Shown: in pieces, positions 42,401 to 47,033 of the stretch
How the letters are laid out: each line of letters opens with the position of its first letter
Position numbering within the stretch: position 1 is the first letter of the stretch
Assembly: GCF_021869535.1 (NCBI RefSeq)
Contig: NW_026262593.1
Coordinates: 51,944,318-52,008,317, forward strand
DNA: 64,000 bases
Direction: 5' to 3'
Origin: Mytilus californianus
Taxonomy: Eukaryota > Mollusca > Bivalvia > Mytilida > Mytilidae
The notes under the pieces: model-generated
What the model was told of the DNA's origin: nothing
Seen by the model: the letters and a program-made list of their open reading frames with translations, nothing else
Database searches by the model: none
Program-made: the position numbers and the translations under genes

Positions 42401-45400
42401 AATTGTGACTTGGATGGAGAGTTGTCTCATTGGCACTCATACCACATCTTCTTATATCTATTTAATTTATTTAAAGGCAGATTTCAAAATTTCAGAAATT
42501 TTCGTATGAATTTTTTGGCCTCCATCATTGTCCGTGGCTAAGTAGTTCATCTACAGTAACCACCAGCCTATCAACACTGAAATAAACCACATGTTTATTA
42601 ATGTTTTTGCCACATCATTGCAACAACTTGCCATATATTAACGGGTTTGTTATTGTCACACTTTAAAGTTGCCTCATAATCAATTTCAAAAATGTGACAT
42701 GTTTTTAGATTAAATGTTATCCACACTGAAACGTTTTCCTATATTTTCATGTTTGATAGTATATAAACCAAATACTTGATCTATATTATTTGGTTTGACT
42801 ATTTCCACACCAATAGACGAATATACACTTACAAGTATGCAAATTTGTCTGCCATTAGTTAAAACCACACAAAGTCCGGAAAAAATATTGCATTACAATT
42901 TAAAACATTTAACATCATAATTAAAAAGTGATTTTTGCATAACAACAAAAGTTCATTCGGAGACAGATCTAGGGTAATTCTGAGACCACTATTCAGCTAA
43001 ATACCCAAAAGGTTAAATACATCTATTATTTGTCCTACATGTTCAGACACCTACAATCTGTCCTATATTTTCAGGTTTGATTATTTCCACACCAACAGGA
43101 AGTACTGCATACGCTGTATCTGCAGGAGCATCCATGGTTCATCCCAGCGTACCAGCTATAATACTCTGTCCTATTTGTCCTCATTCGTTATCATTCCGAC
43201 CAGTTATAGTTCCAGCTGGAGTGGAAATCAAGGTATTATTGATAGTCTACTGTATTGTGAGAAACTTTTGTGAAGGGTTTATTTTCTCAATTTTCGCAAG
43301 TAAGATAGAATCCTGAAGTATCCACTTGCATAAATTTTGTTTTTAATGAAAATTAGAATCAAAAGCAAGAAAGATATGAAAATAACACCTCACAAACTGA
43401 TTTGGTCCTAAAAAATAAACCAATTAACAATATTATAAGTTTTTGTTGTCGTCACCATTACCACTGTTTTTATAGTCAATGTCATAATCATTATCTGTGT
43501 TGGAAGACCCCCTACATGCTGCAGTTGAATGTGAAATTTATTAAATTGCAAGAGAGCGACTGTTTTCTTCTGAATGCAAAGGGCCTTAGTGGCCAAGTGG
43601 TCTAAGAAGTTTCTCTACACTGATCAGTAGCCTGTCAATACTGAGTTTGTTAGTATAAACCCTTTTCAGTATGAGGGGCCTGATGGGGGGGTCTCATCAC
43701 GATTCACGAGTTGATTTTTTTGTCAATCACGATTCACAGAAAATAAATTTCCATGATCACGGATCACGAAAATATAAAAAGAGTAATAAATCTGTTGAAA
43801 AACGGATCACGATAGCGAAAATGCGCCGATCACGAAGAACGAAAATAACCCATCAGGCCCCTCCAGTATGGCATATTCTACACCGATCTCAATTGACTTG
43901 GATTGCCAGTTTTCTTGCCGAAGATCAGTGGTTCTCTCTCAGTGATCCAGCTTCTTCCACAATTAAACAACTGTTCCCCATGATATAGCCAACATTACTG
44001 AAAGTGGCATTATACACCAACAATCAATCAATCAATCTTAATTCAACTAAACTTACATACGTATTAAGAAACAATTTTGACATTTGGCTTTGATTTTTAT
44101 TATGTTCAGTTGTACAGTATGTAAGCACATTTCAGATCTACAAGGGAGTAGTTTCCTGTTTGACAGTACATCAACTTTAAGCATGGAATATTTATTCAGT
44201 GAAGTGAGTGATGGGATATCCTTTGCATGCTACTTCTTGTTTCTGGAAAAAAAAACTTTTTCAGTTTTGCTTCAGTGAAAAAATCTGTGAAGTGAAATTT
44301 AATATTGAATATTTTCTGTATAGACTGAAACTATATATTAATTATATGTATACTTTAGATAATGGTAGCAAAAAATGCCAGAAGTTCTGTTTGGTTATCA
44401 TTTGATGGGAGAAATAGGCAAGAATTAATGCAGGGAGACTGGTAAGTAATCTATGATGGGAGAAATAGGCATGAGTCAATGTATTGAGACTGGTAAGTTA
44501 TCTTGATGGGAGAAATAGACATTAGTTAATGTAGGGAGACTGGTAAGTTATCTTTGATGGAAGAAATAGACAAAAGTTAATGTAGGGAGAATAGTAGTTT
44601 ATCTAGATTGTAGAAATAGACAAAAGTTATTAAATGTAGGGAGACTGGTTAGTTGTCTTTGATGGGAGAAATAGACAAAAGTGAATGTAGGGCGACTGGT
44701 AAGTTATCTTTGATGGGAGAAATAGACAAAAGTTAATGTAGGGAGAATAGTAGTTTATCTAGATTGGAGAAATAGACAAAAGTTAATGTAGGGAGACTGG
44801 TAAGTTGTCTTTGATGGGAGAAATAGACAAAAGTGAATGTAGGGCGACTGGTAAGTTATCTTTGATGGGAGAAATAGACAAAAGTTAATGCAGGGAGATT
44901 GGTAAGTTATCTTTGATGGGAGAAATAGGCATGAGTCAATGTATTGAGACTGGTAAGTTATCTTTGATGGGAGAAATAGACAAAAGTGAATGTAGGGAGA
45001 CTAGTAAGTTATCTTTGATGTGAGAAATAGACAAAAGTGAATGTAGGGAGACTAGTAAGTTATCTAGATTAGAGAAGTAGGTAAAAGTTAATGTAGGGAG
45101 ACTAGTAAGTTATCTAGATTTGAGAAATAGGCAAAAGTTAATGCAGGGAGACTGGTAGTTTTCTAGATTGGAGAAATAGACAAGTTTTAATGGAGGGAGA
45201 CTGGTTAGTTATCTAGATTGGAGAAATTGACATGTTTTAATCCAGGGAGATTGGTAAGTTATTTTTGATTGAACAAATACGCAAGGTCAGTGGATGGATA
45301 AGTAGACATACTTCATGCAGGTTGCTTTTTTATACGATGGCAAACAAATTTTTGGGATTGTATAATGGTATGATGTCGTTGTCGTCTGCGTCTGCGTCGT

Positions 45401-46880
45401 CATCGTAGTCCGAAGACACATTGGTTTCCGGACAATAACTTAAGTTTAAGTGAATGGATCTCTATGAAATTTTTTAAGAAGGTTCATAACACAAAAGGAA
45501 GGTTGGGATTGATTTTGGGGATGATGGTCCCAATCGTTTAGGAATTAGAGGCCCAAAAATGGGCCCAAAACAAGCATTTTTCTAGTTTCAGGATAATAAC
45601 TTGTGTATAAGTATTTCTATTGCTCTGAAATTGTACCACAATGTTTAATACCACAAGTAGAAGGTTGGGATTCATTTTAGGGGTTATGGGGCCAACAGTT
45701 TAGGAATTAAGGGCCAAAAAGGGGCCAAAAACAAGCATTTTTCTAGTTACCAGACAATAACTTGTGTGTAAGTGTATGGATCTCTCTGACAATGTACCAC
45801 AAGGTTCCATATAACAAAGGGAAGGCTGGGATCGAGTTTGGAGTGAATTGCCTCAAACATGTAGGAATTAGGGGCCAAAAAAAGGCCAAAAACAAGCATT
45901 TTTCTAGTTTCCAGACAGTAACTTGTGTGTAAGTGTATGGATCTCTCTGAAATTGTACTACAAGGTTCCATACTACAAAGGAAAGGCTGGGATTGAGTTT
46001 TGGGGTTAATACTCCAATGGGGGTTTCAAAAAGTTGGCGGGGGGGGGGGGGGGGGGGGGGGTGGGGGGAATTTTTTCCCAATTTTTTTAAGGGATTCATA
46101 TTTTTTTTTCAAAATTTCGAATTTTTGAAAAGTTTCAAGAAGAAATCTTCAATTGCACAGTATTGCGCAATGGATTTATAAGATCTTTGATCACATTTAT
46201 TTTGTGTCAGAAACCTATATTATGTCAAAAATTTGATCACAATCCAAATTCAGACAGTATCAAGCTTGAATATTGTGTCCAAATTTGCCCCAACTGTTCA
46301 GGGTTCGACCTCTGCGGTCGTATCAGGCTGCGCTCAGCGAAGCATTTTATCTAAACCTTTAGTTATGACTGTTTTGAGCTTTTGGAGAGCAACATTTTCA
46401 AGCTGCAGTACTATACCACAACAATGTGCACAGCATTTAAAAAATAAAAAATTTATTCTGTCGAAAACATATTAAACAGTAGAAAAGTAAATTTTATATT
46501 CACAATGAAATGATGTCTTGTAATCTTTAAATAGAAACTTTAATTCTAACTCTGTATGTTTGTAAAATAGATTTGATTGGCAAAAATTCTACATTAAATT
46601 TACAAACTATTTGCTATACCTGAGGATCTACATGAATGAAATGATAATAAGGGGATTAGTTAATTTTGAAAAGTTCAATAAACATTAAATTTATATAAAT
46701 TCCAGCTTACGGATAACGACAGCTCAGTATCCAGTACCATCTATATGTGCTAGAGATCAGATAGACGATTGGTTTGCAGGGTTAGCTGGGTGTTTACATT
46801 GGAATGTTCGTCAGCAACAGAAACCTCTTACGTCAATACCCAGTTCAACCAGCTTAGACTCTGTAGAACTTAGTAATTAA
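6342..46880 (+). CDS. NADK: NAD kinase, ten exons, 5' partial
   Basis: NAD kinase phosphorylates NAD+ to NADP+ in the cytosol. The joined exons are 6342-6425, 27719-27848, 34395-34509, 35845-35930, 37672-37774, 40450-40571, 42007-42106, 43075-43232, 44359-44441 and 46706-46880. Every intron starts GT and ends AG, and all codon phases agree, giving 384 residues plus a stop. Visible family signatures are the [10 protein letters not shown] nucleotide-kinase motif (about residues 122-131), [10 protein letters not shown] after it, VLNEVVVDR, the STPTGSTAY motif of the NAD site, [11 protein letters not shown] and SFDGR. The product ends [10 protein letters not shown] plus a short serine-rich tail. 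Human NADK has 446 residues, so roughly 60 N-terminal residues are missing here. The insert between the VEG-equivalent loop and VLNE is shorter than I recall for vertebrates. IDUA lies within the first visible intron on the same strand. Expression was not assessed. Confidence 0.93.
6512..7110 (+). mobile_element. Helitron-like repeat fragments with CCCCAC hairpin
   Basis: The start reads ATACCCCACTCTAAAAGTGGGG, a 5' hairpin, followed by a GTC-CGTC-type run and a segment with ATGACCTCATATTTGGTCA. That segment recurs at about 6990-7080, showing internal duplication. Between them (6895-6950) lies the tail TTGTCTAATTGGCAATCA shared by many mussel repeats. The architecture resembles the longer elements below, but no 3' end was found. 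Confidence 0.5.
7117..8236 (+). mobile_element. non-autonomous Helitron-like (HINE/pearl-type) element, CGCCCG family
   Basis: The 5' end reads TTTTTATACGCCCGT, then ACGGGACGTAT, forming a hairpin, then a CCGTCCGT microsatellite. The core is about five units of roughly 160 bp, each with GGACAATAACTCAAGAATG and GTTTCCGAGTTATGGGG. The 3' end holds CTGCGGGCGTATC, complementary to the 5' ATACGCCCG, then a short palindrome CTGCGCTCAGCGAAGCAG before TTTATT. Subterminal inverted repeats, a 3' hairpin and core tandem repeats are what is known for Helentron-derived pearl elements of bivalves; the family assignment is inference. Confidence 0.75.
9883..9890 (+). promoter_or_regulatory. possible TATA box of IDUA
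   Basis: TATATAAT lies 40 bp before the IDUA start codon, which would leave a very short leader. The region is generally AT-rich, so this could be chance. Confidence 0.2.
9930..11897 (+). CDS. IDUA: alpha-L-iduronidase, single-exon gene
   Basis: This lysosomal GH39 hydrolase removes terminal alpha-L-iduronate from dermatan and heparan sulfate. The 655-residue frame is close to human IDUA (653) and colinear with it. The catalytic acid/base is Glu179 in [10 protein letters not shown] (human Glu182) and the nucleophile is Glu296 in [11 protein letters not shown] (human Glu299). [14 protein letters not shown] (42-55), [11 protein letters not shown] (81-91) and [12 protein letters not shown] (195-206) are nearly family-invariant. 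Cys551 and Cys587 have the same spacing as the human Cys541-Cys577 disulfide, within a C-terminal fibronectin-III-like domain (about 558-651). A short hydrophobic leader (2-12) is a weak signal peptide. Several N-glycosylation sequons are present (N39-F-T, N142-K-T). An in-frame TAG lies 9 bp before the ATG, so this start is firm unless an unseen exon splices in. Vertebrate IDUA has 14 exons; here there is none interrupted, which suggests a retrocopy or intron loss. Confidence 0.95.
   Translation: MWGFIMWLILMWNQTFRNSGQRGGKNYHLEIDTYNVQNNFTHFWRSTGFCPPLPHEKAYDYDFGRDMKHNLALIGSVAHGGIKQVRIHWLLDLVSMTTKKDGGLVYNYDKLDDLLEFLFEQELKPGFELMGSPSGYFNDFENKTQVYLWKDFIKDLGQHFVAEYGLSEVMTWNFETWNEPDCHDFDKVKMTVKGFLNYYDACSEGLKEASPLIKFGGPGAGCDRPGHNQYADGLLQHVVNGQNYFTREKGVRIDFLSYHRKGDGFSKNILNGEIEIVNEIKKKYPSLANKPFYNDEADPLVGWSKYEDWRADATYAAMVAKVISQHQNMIIVNQNSPITNFTLLSNDNAFLSWFPHQFTQRTLTARFQMNNTNPPHVQFVRKPVHSVMSLLSLHGDQQLKAILTVENNFSQRVKVQNDSNLGVLVTRHYYDGLGTPDSWQTTVMVYQSMDTKSDPQEISSVELSILLGPPYPNGTTVTAVGYSVNNNLTSNPYAMWKNFGSPDFPSVSHFTSMRQAEGPTRFLNASFIDFNNPHTLKFNIRTPESILLHFCANALQQPDQVTNLAIYNVTAGKVLITWSDGCVNTKCIWTYEVIFQPKNTKVMIRINDYDIIITSFYFTPPEEKDDYVEGTYRVRAVDYNGRTGVVSLPVKYGNF
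11934..11955 (+). promoter_or_regulatory. poly(A) signals of IDUA
   Basis: Two AATAAA hexamers lie 37 and 53 bp after the IDUA stop (11934-11939 and 11950-11955). No genomic A-tract follows directly. Confidence 0.5.
11981..12418 (+). repeat. tandem duplication of IDUA 3' flank
   Basis: ATCATGGATGATTTTT occurs at 11981 and again at 12166. GCACTGACATTTACTGGCAA-type sequence plus GAAGGGAAGAAAAAAAAA and GCAAGACCATA also occur twice. The second copy carries about 60 bp of extra sequence. The copies are moderately diverged. Confidence 0.8.
12982..13390 (+). mobile_element. Helitron-like repeat, TGTCCCC family, 3' end lost
   Basis: The 5' end TGTCCCCTG...GCGGGGGACA can fold on itself and encloses AACGCGTT. 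A CCGTCC run follows, then two core units 161 bp apart (GTACAATTCTTGC at 13068 and 13229). It breaks off in a G-rich tract. A shorter relative with the same start lies at 36560. Confidence 0.55.
13819..14295. mobile_element. 477-bp miniature element with perfect 23-bp TIRs
   Basis: The left end 13819-13841 starts TTTAGGTGTCAGACCACC. The right end 14273-14295 is its exact complement. If the true terminus is GGTGTCAGACC, both sides are flanked by TA, the target expected for Tc1/mariner-type elements. The interior has no open frame of note. Confidence 0.85.
14300..18356. other. AT-rich intron sequence with one dispersed repeat
   Basis: I see no exon or element end from 14.3 to 17.0 kb. At about 17058-17460 there is a mussel-type dispersed repeat. 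It includes the palindromic TGTGTCCCATGGACACA near 17351-17367, and then TGCCACTGGACATTAAGC with an AATC-repeat tail, which is typical of a SINE 3' end. Confidence 0.45.
18357..21617 (-). mobile_element. Penelope-like retroelement (Naiad-type), 5'-truncated copy 1
   Basis: The element is antisense to NADK. Its coding part is described separately; its 3' untranslated part is 18357-18998. The end at 18357, read on the minus strand, finishes ...CCATTTCCATTCTCAATTTTAT, a tail I recognise in many mussel 3' UTRs. The 5' side stops inside the N-terminal nuclease domain near 21617, so this copy is truncated. The first ~1 kb from the 3' end is repeated almost exactly at 32167-33158. Confidence 0.85.
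18999..21617 (-). pseudogene. PLE reverse transcriptase ORF, one premature stop, 5'-truncated
   Basis: The frame is open from about 21617 to the stop at 18999, apart from one in-frame TGA at 20442-20444 that splits it into two open segments. The N-terminal remnant, before the methionine at 21422, ends in [14 protein letters not shown]. That resembles the end of a GIY-YIG nuclease domain, which would make this a permuted PLE (nuclease before RT). The RT core follows: YWLPKLHK (fingers), [12 protein letters not shown] (first catalytic Asp), IPMGTNCAP and FRYLDDIL (catalytic Asp pair), then a thumb with [18 protein letters not shown]. No C-terminal nuclease follows the RT, which also fits the permuted type. 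GIY and YIG themselves are missing through truncation. The TGA replaces a position that I recall as usually cysteine. Confidence 0.85.
22287..22470. repeat. two tandem hairpins of a foldback element
   Basis: Hairpin 1 has arms at 22287-22315 and 22335-22364 (AGCAGTGTAAGGGAGATAA against its complement). Hairpin 2 has arms at 22396-22421 and 22441-22470 (ACAGTGTAAGGGAGGTAA against its complement). The stems share sequence but the loops differ, so this is a duplicated foldback unit. Confidence 0.85.
22925..25015. repeat. 126/136-bp satellite with higher-order structure, 14 units
   Basis: CCAAAATTAAACTT(T/A)GTTTGA marks each unit, at 22991, 23117, 23253, 23389, 23514 (degenerate), 23642, 23778, about 23914, 24041, 24368, 24495, 24632, 24768 and 24896. 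Three unit types alternate: one with GGTCTACATTAAGG, one with GGGCCCAGTTTTCAAGTTGG and one with GGTTCATATTGAGG. Chance open frames with [10 protein letters not shown] repeats arise from it on the minus strand and are not genes. Confidence 0.9.
25181..26362. other. intron sequence with SINE-tail and CCACGAA repeats
   Basis: At 25307-25400 lie a SINE-like tail (TTGCCACTGGACATTAAGC) and TTGTCTCATTGGCAATTA. At 25640-25825 there is a cluster of inverted copies of CCACGAAATTAAA(A/T)CCCC around a central AT stretch, a dispersed element also seen in fragments near 4440, 28540, 40340, 41930 and 49300. No exon seen. Confidence 0.5.
26363..26797 (+). mobile_element. Helitron-like repeat with two 169-bp core units
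   Basis: It starts TTTTTATTAGGGTCTGCC with a CCGTCCGT run. Two core units begin TGTCCGCTCTATATCT at 26414 and 26583, both containing CCAACACCAGAGGGTGTGTC and CCTAGGTCAAAGGTCAAGG. It ends in a perfect 7-bp stem GAGATGGCTCCCATCTC at 26781-26797, a Helitron-type terminal hairpin. Family assignment is inferred from architecture. Confidence 0.65.
27400..27537. repeat. AATAGAGAATAA-type dispersed repeat
   Basis: The series AAAGAATAGAGAATAATG recurs and ends next to the exon B array. The reverse-complement relative, rich in TTCTTTATTTT and ATTCTCTATTCTTT, lies at 47451-47728 after the end of NADK. Confidence 0.6.
27538..27717 (+). repeat. 60-bp x3 array ending at the exon B splice acceptor
   Basis: Three 60-bp units start GGACCCCTCATTCAG and end ATATATTGCTTTTCAG. 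The first two are identical and the third differs by one base, so the expansion is recent. Each ends in a complete pyrimidine tract and AG. Only the third acceptor leads into exon B in an open frame; splicing at either earlier one would read into TAG within the next unit. Confidence 0.95.
27719..27848 (+). CDS. NADK: NADK exon B
   Basis: The acceptor is GCTTTTCAG at 27718 and the donor is GTAAGA at 27849. It encodes the strand leading into the kinase fold: [11 protein letters not shown] then [10 protein letters not shown]. This corresponds to the I-Q-D-P-A-S-Q-R-L-T-W and S-V-L-V-I-K-K-M segments of human NADK. It ends in phase 0 after V-S-W-L-V-E. Confidence 0.93.
29818..30781 (+). mobile_element. 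Helitron-like element, CGCCCG family, second copy
   Basis: Same organisation as the copy at 7117-8236: TTTTTATACGCCCGT...ACGGGACGTAT hairpin, CCGTCCGTC run, about four 160-bp core units, then the shared 3' block from CAACAGATTTACTAAGTATT to CTGCGGGCGTATCAAGCTGC and AGCGAAGCAGTTTATT. The 3' blocks of the two copies are nearly identical, while the number and spacing of core units differ. Confidence 0.8.
31233..31346. mobile_element. foldback element, 30-bp inverted repeats
   Basis: The left arm (31233-31262) starts GTATTTCTGTATTGGCCTT and the right arm (31317-31346) is its complement with one mismatch. The 54-bp loop repeats GTATTGGCCTT and ends CCAATAC, giving a second nested stem. The outer flanks TTACGT and TTACGCAAT extend the pairing slightly. 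Confidence 0.8.
32167..33158 (-). pseudogene. PLE copy 2, 5'-truncated, with target duplication
   Basis: 992 bp match 18357-19351 with only three base changes that I can find (near 32814, 32847 and 33140). It contains the 3' untranslated part and about 115 codons of the RT C-terminus (from 32801 upward). It is flanked by TATAAG at 32161-32166 and 33159-33164, a 6-bp target-site duplication. 5' truncation plus target duplication is the signature of target-primed reverse transcription, and the low divergence implies recent insertion. Confidence 0.9.
33285..33530. repeat. 67-bp minisatellite, ~3.5 copies
   Basis: The unit contains GATCATTCAGGTAGTCTTGA, then ACAAAAGAACAGCCAGTAGT and AATTGGATATTGTA. 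The first copy is the most diverged. Non-coding. Confidence 0.85.
34395..34509 (+). CDS. NADK: NADK exon C
   Basis: The acceptor is TATTTTCAG at 34394 and the donor is GTAAGT at 34510, leaving one base of a glycine codon. It encodes [11 protein letters not shown], equivalent to N-M-I-V-Y-V-E-K-K-V-L of human NADK, and then a variable acidic stretch ending L-Q-T-F-E-E. Confidence 0.92.
34591..34630. repeat. 39-bp palindrome
   Basis: TGTGTAAAAC and GGATTGTCC are mirrored by GGACAATC and ATTTTACACA around a single central A. It directly abuts the much longer palindrome that follows. Confidence 0.75.
34627..34737. repeat. perfect 54-bp inverted repeat with 3-nt loop
   Basis: Arms 34627-34680 and 34684-34737 are exact complements over 54 bp and are separated only by AAT. 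The arms carry TTTCAGAATCTA, the same terminal sequence as the miniature elements at 40675 and 55821. It lies 117 bp after the exon C donor, so the NADK pre-mRNA could form a fully paired 54-bp stem. Either a very young foldback or a sequencing/assembly artefact. Confidence 0.9.
34791..35188. mobile_element. 398-bp miniature element with 12-bp TIRs
   Basis: The ends CTTAAGGATGTT (34791-34802) and AACATCCTTAAG (35177-35188) are exact complements. Flanking sequence on the left (GAGCGAAACCCATAC) and right (CTAGCTACAAAAGGCC) reads as one interrupted dispersed repeat that I know uninterrupted from mussel DNA, so this element appears inserted into it. Confidence 0.75.
35225..35362. repeat. dispersed repeat, inverted relative at 48340-48590
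   Basis: AATAAGTTCCAGGTCGAATC and ATATGTCACATGTAGT are found here and, in reverse complement, at 48360-48440, together with the CTACTAAAATAA end. Copies are moderately diverged. Confidence 0.7.
35845..35930 (+). CDS. NADK: NADK exon D, GGDG motif
   Basis: The acceptor is TTGTTTCAG at 35844 and the donor is GTAAGA at 35931. It completes a glycine codon, then encodes [16 protein letters not shown], the nucleotide-binding GGDG motif that defines NAD kinases, whose Asp is needed for catalysis. Ends in phase 0 at glutamine. Confidence 0.96.
36560..36800 (+). mobile_element. Helitron-like repeat fragment, TGTCCCC family
   Basis: GCCCCCCATGCATTGCGTTG then AGGGGGACATAGAAATACC resembles the 5' end at 12982. 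One core unit with CGATTCTTGCCAGATTTTTG follows. No 3' end. Confidence 0.45.
36990..37330 (+). other. possible solo LTR or promoter-like repeat
   Basis: This stretch is more GC-rich than its surroundings. It has GGAGCA/GGAGCC repeats (37026-37082), a TATAAAAG box at 37135-37142 and, about 140 bp on, AATAATA followed by a T-rich end. That order resembles U3-R-U5 of a long terminal repeat. I found no matching target duplication or second LTR, so this is weak. Confidence 0.3.
37672..37774 (+). CDS. NADK: NADK exon E
   Basis: The acceptor is TTTATTTCAG at 37671 and the donor is GTAAGG at 37775. It encodes [18 protein letters not shown], the strongly conserved segment after the GGDG loop, then the helix [11 protein letters not shown] second, out-of-frame TTTTAG lies 22 bp upstream. 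Confidence 0.95.
37783..38177 (+). mobile_element. dispersed element, inverted pair with 50991-51378
   Basis: This 395-bp segment starts 8 bp after the exon E donor. Its reverse complement is found at 50991-51378 with high similarity over the whole length. No open frame. It is a non-autonomous element of unknown class; I see no clear terminal repeats. Confidence 0.85.
38178..38480 (-). repeat. mussel dispersed repeat with GTTGTCTCATTGGCA tail
   Basis: On the minus strand it ends AGAGTTGTCTCATTGGCACT and ACCACATCTTCTT. A plus-strand copy lies at 42190-42460, including CTTTATAGCTTACTGTT-like and ACCGTTGGTTTTCC sequence. The same tail occurs near 6905, 25365 and 33765, so unrelated elements share a 3' end. 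Probably a retroelement 3' region. Confidence 0.6.
39059..40273 (+). mobile_element. Helitron-like element with ~165-bp core repeats
   Basis: The 5' end GTCGAGCATGCGAC TTTT GTCGCAG AAA GCTCGAC folds into a two-part hairpin. Core units contain CTATATTTGGTGTATGGAA, GGTGTACATGTC and ACCTTGACCTCATTTTC; about six copies, the later ones diverged. The 3' block has AAAGAAGGCGAGACATTTCAGC and ends TGTGCACTCTTG. A relative at 56667 begins ATGTCTCCCC, close to the complement of that 3' GGCGAGACAT. Confidence 0.65.
40450..40571 (+). CDS. NADK: NADK exon F
   Basis: The acceptor is TATTTTTAG at 40449 and the donor is GTAAGT at 40572. After completing a glycine codon it encodes [12 protein letters not shown], matching the V-L-R-S-R-L-K-V-R-V-V strand of human NADK. 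A variable, His/Ser-rich loop follows and ends phase 0 at S-Y-L. The loop is where NADK proteins differ most. Confidence 0.88.
40675..40850. mobile_element. 176-bp MITE with TTTCAGAATCTA termini
   Basis: It begins TTTCAGAATCTA and ends TAGATTCTGAAA. The whole sequence matches, in opposite orientation, the element at 55821-55985; shared internal blocks are AACGTTGTGATTGG and TCAA(T/C)CAATGAC. It lies 100 bp after the exon F donor. Confidence 0.8.
42007..42106 (+). CDS. NADK: NADK exon G
   Basis: The acceptor is ATGTTTTAG at 42006. The donor is the non-consensus GTTTGT at 42107, supported by phase and by the protein continuing G-D-G into exon H. It encodes V-L-N-E-V-V-V-D-R then [10 protein letters not shown], the conserved substrate-site strand. 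Confidence 0.92.
42190..42460 (+). repeat. mussel dispersed repeat, plus-strand copy
   Basis: It includes GACCGTTGGTTTTCCTG, GGGGCCCTTTATAGCTTG and the terminal GAGAGTTGTCTCATTGGCAC plus ACCACATCTTCTTAT. Homologous to the complement of 38178-38480. Confidence 0.65.
42737..42818 (+). pseudogene. relic of duplicated NADK exon H start
   Basis: TCCTATATTTTCATGTTTGA at 42738-42756 matches the acceptor region of exon H (TCCTATATTTTCAGGTTTGA). GTTTGACTATTTCCACACCA at 42793 onward matches the first exon H codons with one or two changes. About 40 bp of extra sequence bounded by GTTTGA separates the halves, and the AG is mutated to AT, so it cannot act as an exon. Confidence 0.7.
43075..43232 (+). CDS. 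NADK: NADK exon H, NAD-binding motif
   Basis: The acceptor is ATATTTTCAG at 43074 and the donor is GTATTA at 43233. It encodes S-T-P-T-G-S-T-A-Y, the conserved NAD(P)-binding motif, followed by A-G-A-S-M-V-H-P and [10 protein letters not shown]. It is the longest internal exon and the most conserved. Confidence 0.97.
43581..44037 (+). mobile_element. tRNA-derived SINE, interrupted by a MITE
   Basis: A polymerase III A-box (TGGCCAAGTGG, 43590-43600) lies in a tRNA-like head. The body has TTCTTGCCGAAGATCAGTGG and GAAAGTGGCATTATACACCA, and the tail is an AATC repeat (44021-44035). I recognise this layout from bivalve SINEs. The element at 43673-43863 sits in its middle. Confidence 0.75.
43673..43863. 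mobile_element. 191-bp MITE inside the SINE, 6-bp target duplication
   Basis: The ends GAGGGGCCTGATGGG and CCCATCAGGCCCCTC are exact 15-bp inverted repeats (one short G run inside the left end). CAGTAT flanks it on both sides (43667-43672, 43864-43869). The interior repeats ATCACGATTCACGA motifs in both orientations. Confidence 0.88.
44359..44441 (+). CDS. NADK: NADK exon I
   Basis: The acceptor is TATACTTTAG at 44358 and the donor is GTAAGT at 44442. It encodes [13 protein letters not shown], matching the A-W-V-S-F-D-G-R-K-R-Q-E-I strand of human NADK. It ends two bases into a codon completed as Cys by exon J. The last ~38 bp of this exon form the first unit of the tandem array that follows. 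Confidence 0.95.
44404..45290 (+). repeat. 51-bp exon-end/donor minisatellite, ~17 copies
   Basis: The unit is GATGGGAGAAATAGACAAAA, GTTAATGTAGGGAGACTG, then GTAAGTTATCTTT: the last 38 bp of exon I plus the first 13 bp of the intron. Starts fall about every 50-53 bp (44404, 44455, 44505, 44556 and on). By my count about twelve copies keep GTAAGT. Using any later donor would read GAC TGG TAA at the first boundary and terminate. Confidence 0.95.
45326..46350 (+). mobile_element. Helitron-like element, CGACCGC family
   Basis: The 5' end TTTTTATACGATGGCAAAC and TTGGGATTGTAT are a decayed hairpin of the family, followed by GTCGTCTGCGTC. Four core units of about 150 bp carry TTAGGAATTAGGGGCCAAAA and CTGACAATGTACCACAAGG. 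An impure G run (about 46037-46068) precedes the 3' block with CTGCGGTCGTATCAGGCTGC and AGCGAAGCATTTTAT. Confidence 0.75.
46706..46880 (+). CDS. NADK: NADK terminal exon J
   Basis: The acceptor is ATAAATTCCAG at 46705. It completes the Cys codon and encodes [16 protein letters not shown], then [16 protein letters not shown], matching the C-terminus of human NADK. A 20-residue Ser/Thr-rich tail precedes TAA at 46878. The acidic tail of vertebrate NADK is absent. Confidence 0.95.
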
Positions 46881-47033
46881 TTCACTAGATCACATGTCAA
46901 TATTTTGTTTGCTACTTTTGAAATTGCTATGTATACACTGTAAATTTCAATGTAGGAATGAAATACTTGCCACTGCTGAGATGCCAACATGAGACTGATT
47001 TTTTTTTTTATCGAAGTAGACTCCAGCAAATCA

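Noticed and set aside
45743..46099. Proline-rich minus-strand frames around the G run
   Set aside because: They come from the Helitron-like core repeats and the homopolymer tract.
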